A stretch of 64,000 bases of DNA from Monomorium pharaonis (lineage: Eukaryota > Arthropoda > Insecta > Hymenoptera > Formicidae). The notes beneath the pieces are model-generated. The model was given only the letters and a program-made list of their open reading frames with translations, did no database searches and was not told the origin of the DNA. Positions 62,446 through 64,000 of this stretch are shown one piece after another (positions within the stretch are counted from its first letter, which is position 1; the number at the start of each line of letters is the position of its first letter). A program made the position numbers and the translations under genes. The DNA lies in the NCBI RefSeq assembly GCF_013373865.1, contig NC_050473.1, positions 14,020,783 to 14,084,782 on the forward strand, read 5' to 3'.

Positions 62446-64000
62446 GGGAGCGTGCCGAGTTAGCGACGCGAACTTTAATCCTTTCTCATCAAAAACTCGT
62501 CGTATCCGACATATTCGTTGGAATGTGACGCGACTTGGACACCTCACACAGCAGGTGCGATCAGTCAAAGGCATTCAATGGATAATCAATAAGAGTTCCT
62601 TGATCCAAGGCAACAGTGGCATCCAATACTAGTTTAATTGAAATTTCTCGACGTTCGCCAAGCAGTACCATTTCCACTAAGTACGGGAGAGGGAGGAAAG
62701 GGGGAGTCAAACGTCTGTCTCTCGTTTCTGCGCGAAAATCACGAGAAAAATCGAAAGCGCTTAATCTTCTCTCAAGCATCGAGACAATTAAAATTCAGTG
62801 CAACATCGTCAATACCGGATCACGTGCGCGGCATGCAACATACTTAAACGTCAATATGCCTAAAAGCAGTCGTTATGTTTCTACCCGTTTCAGATTAGCA
62901 TCACGGCACATAATGCCCGTCTCGCGATTATGGTTATAGCACGCTTGCATGTCTGATAGATTTTAGAGGGTCTCTAATTAATACTCACGTACTTTTTGAA
63001 ACTTTTTACGGTAAATCTTTTCTTTATTATATGTATACATGCCCGTATCTCTTTCATTGTTCAGTTTCTCTCTCTTTCTCTCTTTGTAAATACTATTGAT
63101 TTTTCGATAACTCTCATCTTATATGCAGAATAATAAGAGAAATCATATTATGCAAAATAAATTATATAATTCTATTTAAAAAATAACAAAGATTATATGA
63201 TTTAAAAAATCAATTTTGTTTTTAATTAATTTTGTTTGTTTTTTTCTATAGACTATACAAATTTATGTGAAACATTTTCTCAAATGTCCAATTTTATCGG
63301 TCCAATACTTTTTGCTCGCCCTGCATATTTTCTTGAAAATGTAATTATTCACATTTATATGGCAAAAATTTTTATCGGAATCACGCGATATTATTTTACT
63401 TTCTCTCTCAGTGGATCGCTCCTCCAAAACTGGTTCTTGGCGCGTGATTATTCGGAGCGCTTTCTACACGCGTTACGGAGGGCGGCGGGGCACGTACCTA
63501 ATCGAGCGATTTCACAAAAATATGAAACTCCGAAGGAGACGTGCGAGAAATATGTACGGAATTCAGAGCGCAACGAGTTCATTTCGGGAGAAATGGCCTC
63601 GATTTATATCGAAGCTGTTTCCAGATGAACGGAAGCGATACGCTTAACGCGCCTCGGCAGTCGATGAATTCCAAGGCCCACCCTCGACATCCCGTCCATA
63701 GCCACCACTCCTCCGCACGATCGGAAGTAGTTCGGCCGAGAGAGTGCCAGAATACCGATCGCGCGCGTTCTGCCGGCAGAACCCGCGCGCGCGCGCGCGA
63801 GTAATGTACTCTCTCCGTCGACGTTAGCTCCCAAAGTTATCCTAGCTATTCAAATGGATACGAGAACGCGGAAATTGCCATAGAACCGGCGAGCGCGGGG
63901 GCGAGCGTGCACCGCCGATATCGCCGAAATCGATAAGAGACGCGAGTTGTGTGCGGCGGCATGCGTGCATGCGGCGCGATGCGGCGCGTTGCGATGCGAA
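62446..64000. other. No gene recognised to window end; CpG-rich from about 63.4 kb
   Basis: Host sequence resumes after the element. A TC-rich patch sits at 63065-63090 and the last 600 bases are CpG-dense, including a GCGCGCGCGCGCG run near 63785. Frames at 63236-63804 overlap in three phases and resemble nothing known. An exon or promoter continuing beyond the window cannot be excluded. Confidence 0.45.

Noticed and set aside
1..64000. tRNA, rRNA, CRISPR or telomeric repeats
   Set aside because: Looked for T-loop-like GGTTCGAATCC words, rRNA-like blocks, regularly spaced repeats and TTAGG arrays. None seen, although an unaided reading can miss a degenerate tRNA or a microRNA hairpin.

Overview
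This window is eukaryotic nuclear DNA, most likely from an insect and plausibly an ant or other hymenopteran. The evidence is GT-AG introns, an insect-type Sidestep-family immunoglobulin exon, an AT-rich background without CpG depletion broken by CpG-rich GC blocks, and abundant microsatellites. The order-level call is an inference from composition and style, not from a marker gene. There are no bacterial operons, rRNAs, recognisable tRNAs or CRISPR arrays.

The window is very gene-poor. Only two coding loci can be supported from splice structure and protein content. The first is a single internal + strand exon at 41137-41266. It carries the first half of an N-terminal V-type Ig domain of a Sidestep-like transmembrane axon-guidance receptor. 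No partner exon is recognised in the window, so much of the flanking sequence is probably long intron of that gene. The second is a minus-strand, eight-exon gene at 59368-61719 encoding a SAM-domain protein of 268 residues (or 305 from an upstream in-frame ATG). Every junction is canonical and in phase.

The SAM gene lies entirely inside a 3856-bp DNA mobile element, 58588-62443. The element has perfect 11-bp terminal inverted repeats beginning CACGG and is flanked by TA on both sides. It also has subterminal arrays of an ACCAGA/TCTGGT motif, a 50-bp near-identical direct repeat at the right end, a large interrupted palindrome upstream of the gene, and an 11/9-bp minisatellite that is open in frame with the start codon. 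A detached ORF downstream of the gene's stop (59008-59352) looks like an orphaned C-terminal exon of the same protein type, so this copy is probably internally deleted. I see no recognisable transposase. This element is the most interesting object in the window.

Layout: 1-12.6 kb alternates AT-rich DNA with CpG-rich blocks (about 1.7-2.35, 3.3-4.3, 4.85-6.75 and 10.65-12.6 kb). These blocks hold overlapping ORFs on several frames, none of which I believe. From 12.6 to 41.1 kb the sequence is non-coding, with a CpG-rich block at 21.1-22.9 kb, microsatellites and a possible hAT-like terminal fragment ending at 37089. The Ig exon is at 41.1 kb. Just downstream, at 41.9-42.3 kb, is a diverged tandem duplication that preserves a paired GATA-like site and a TATAAAAAG box in both copies. 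From 42.3 to 58.6 kb the sequence is non-coding, with CpG-rich blocks at 49.75-51.4 and 57.4-58.4 kb. The mobile element follows, then a final non-coding stretch that becomes CpG-rich towards 64 kb.
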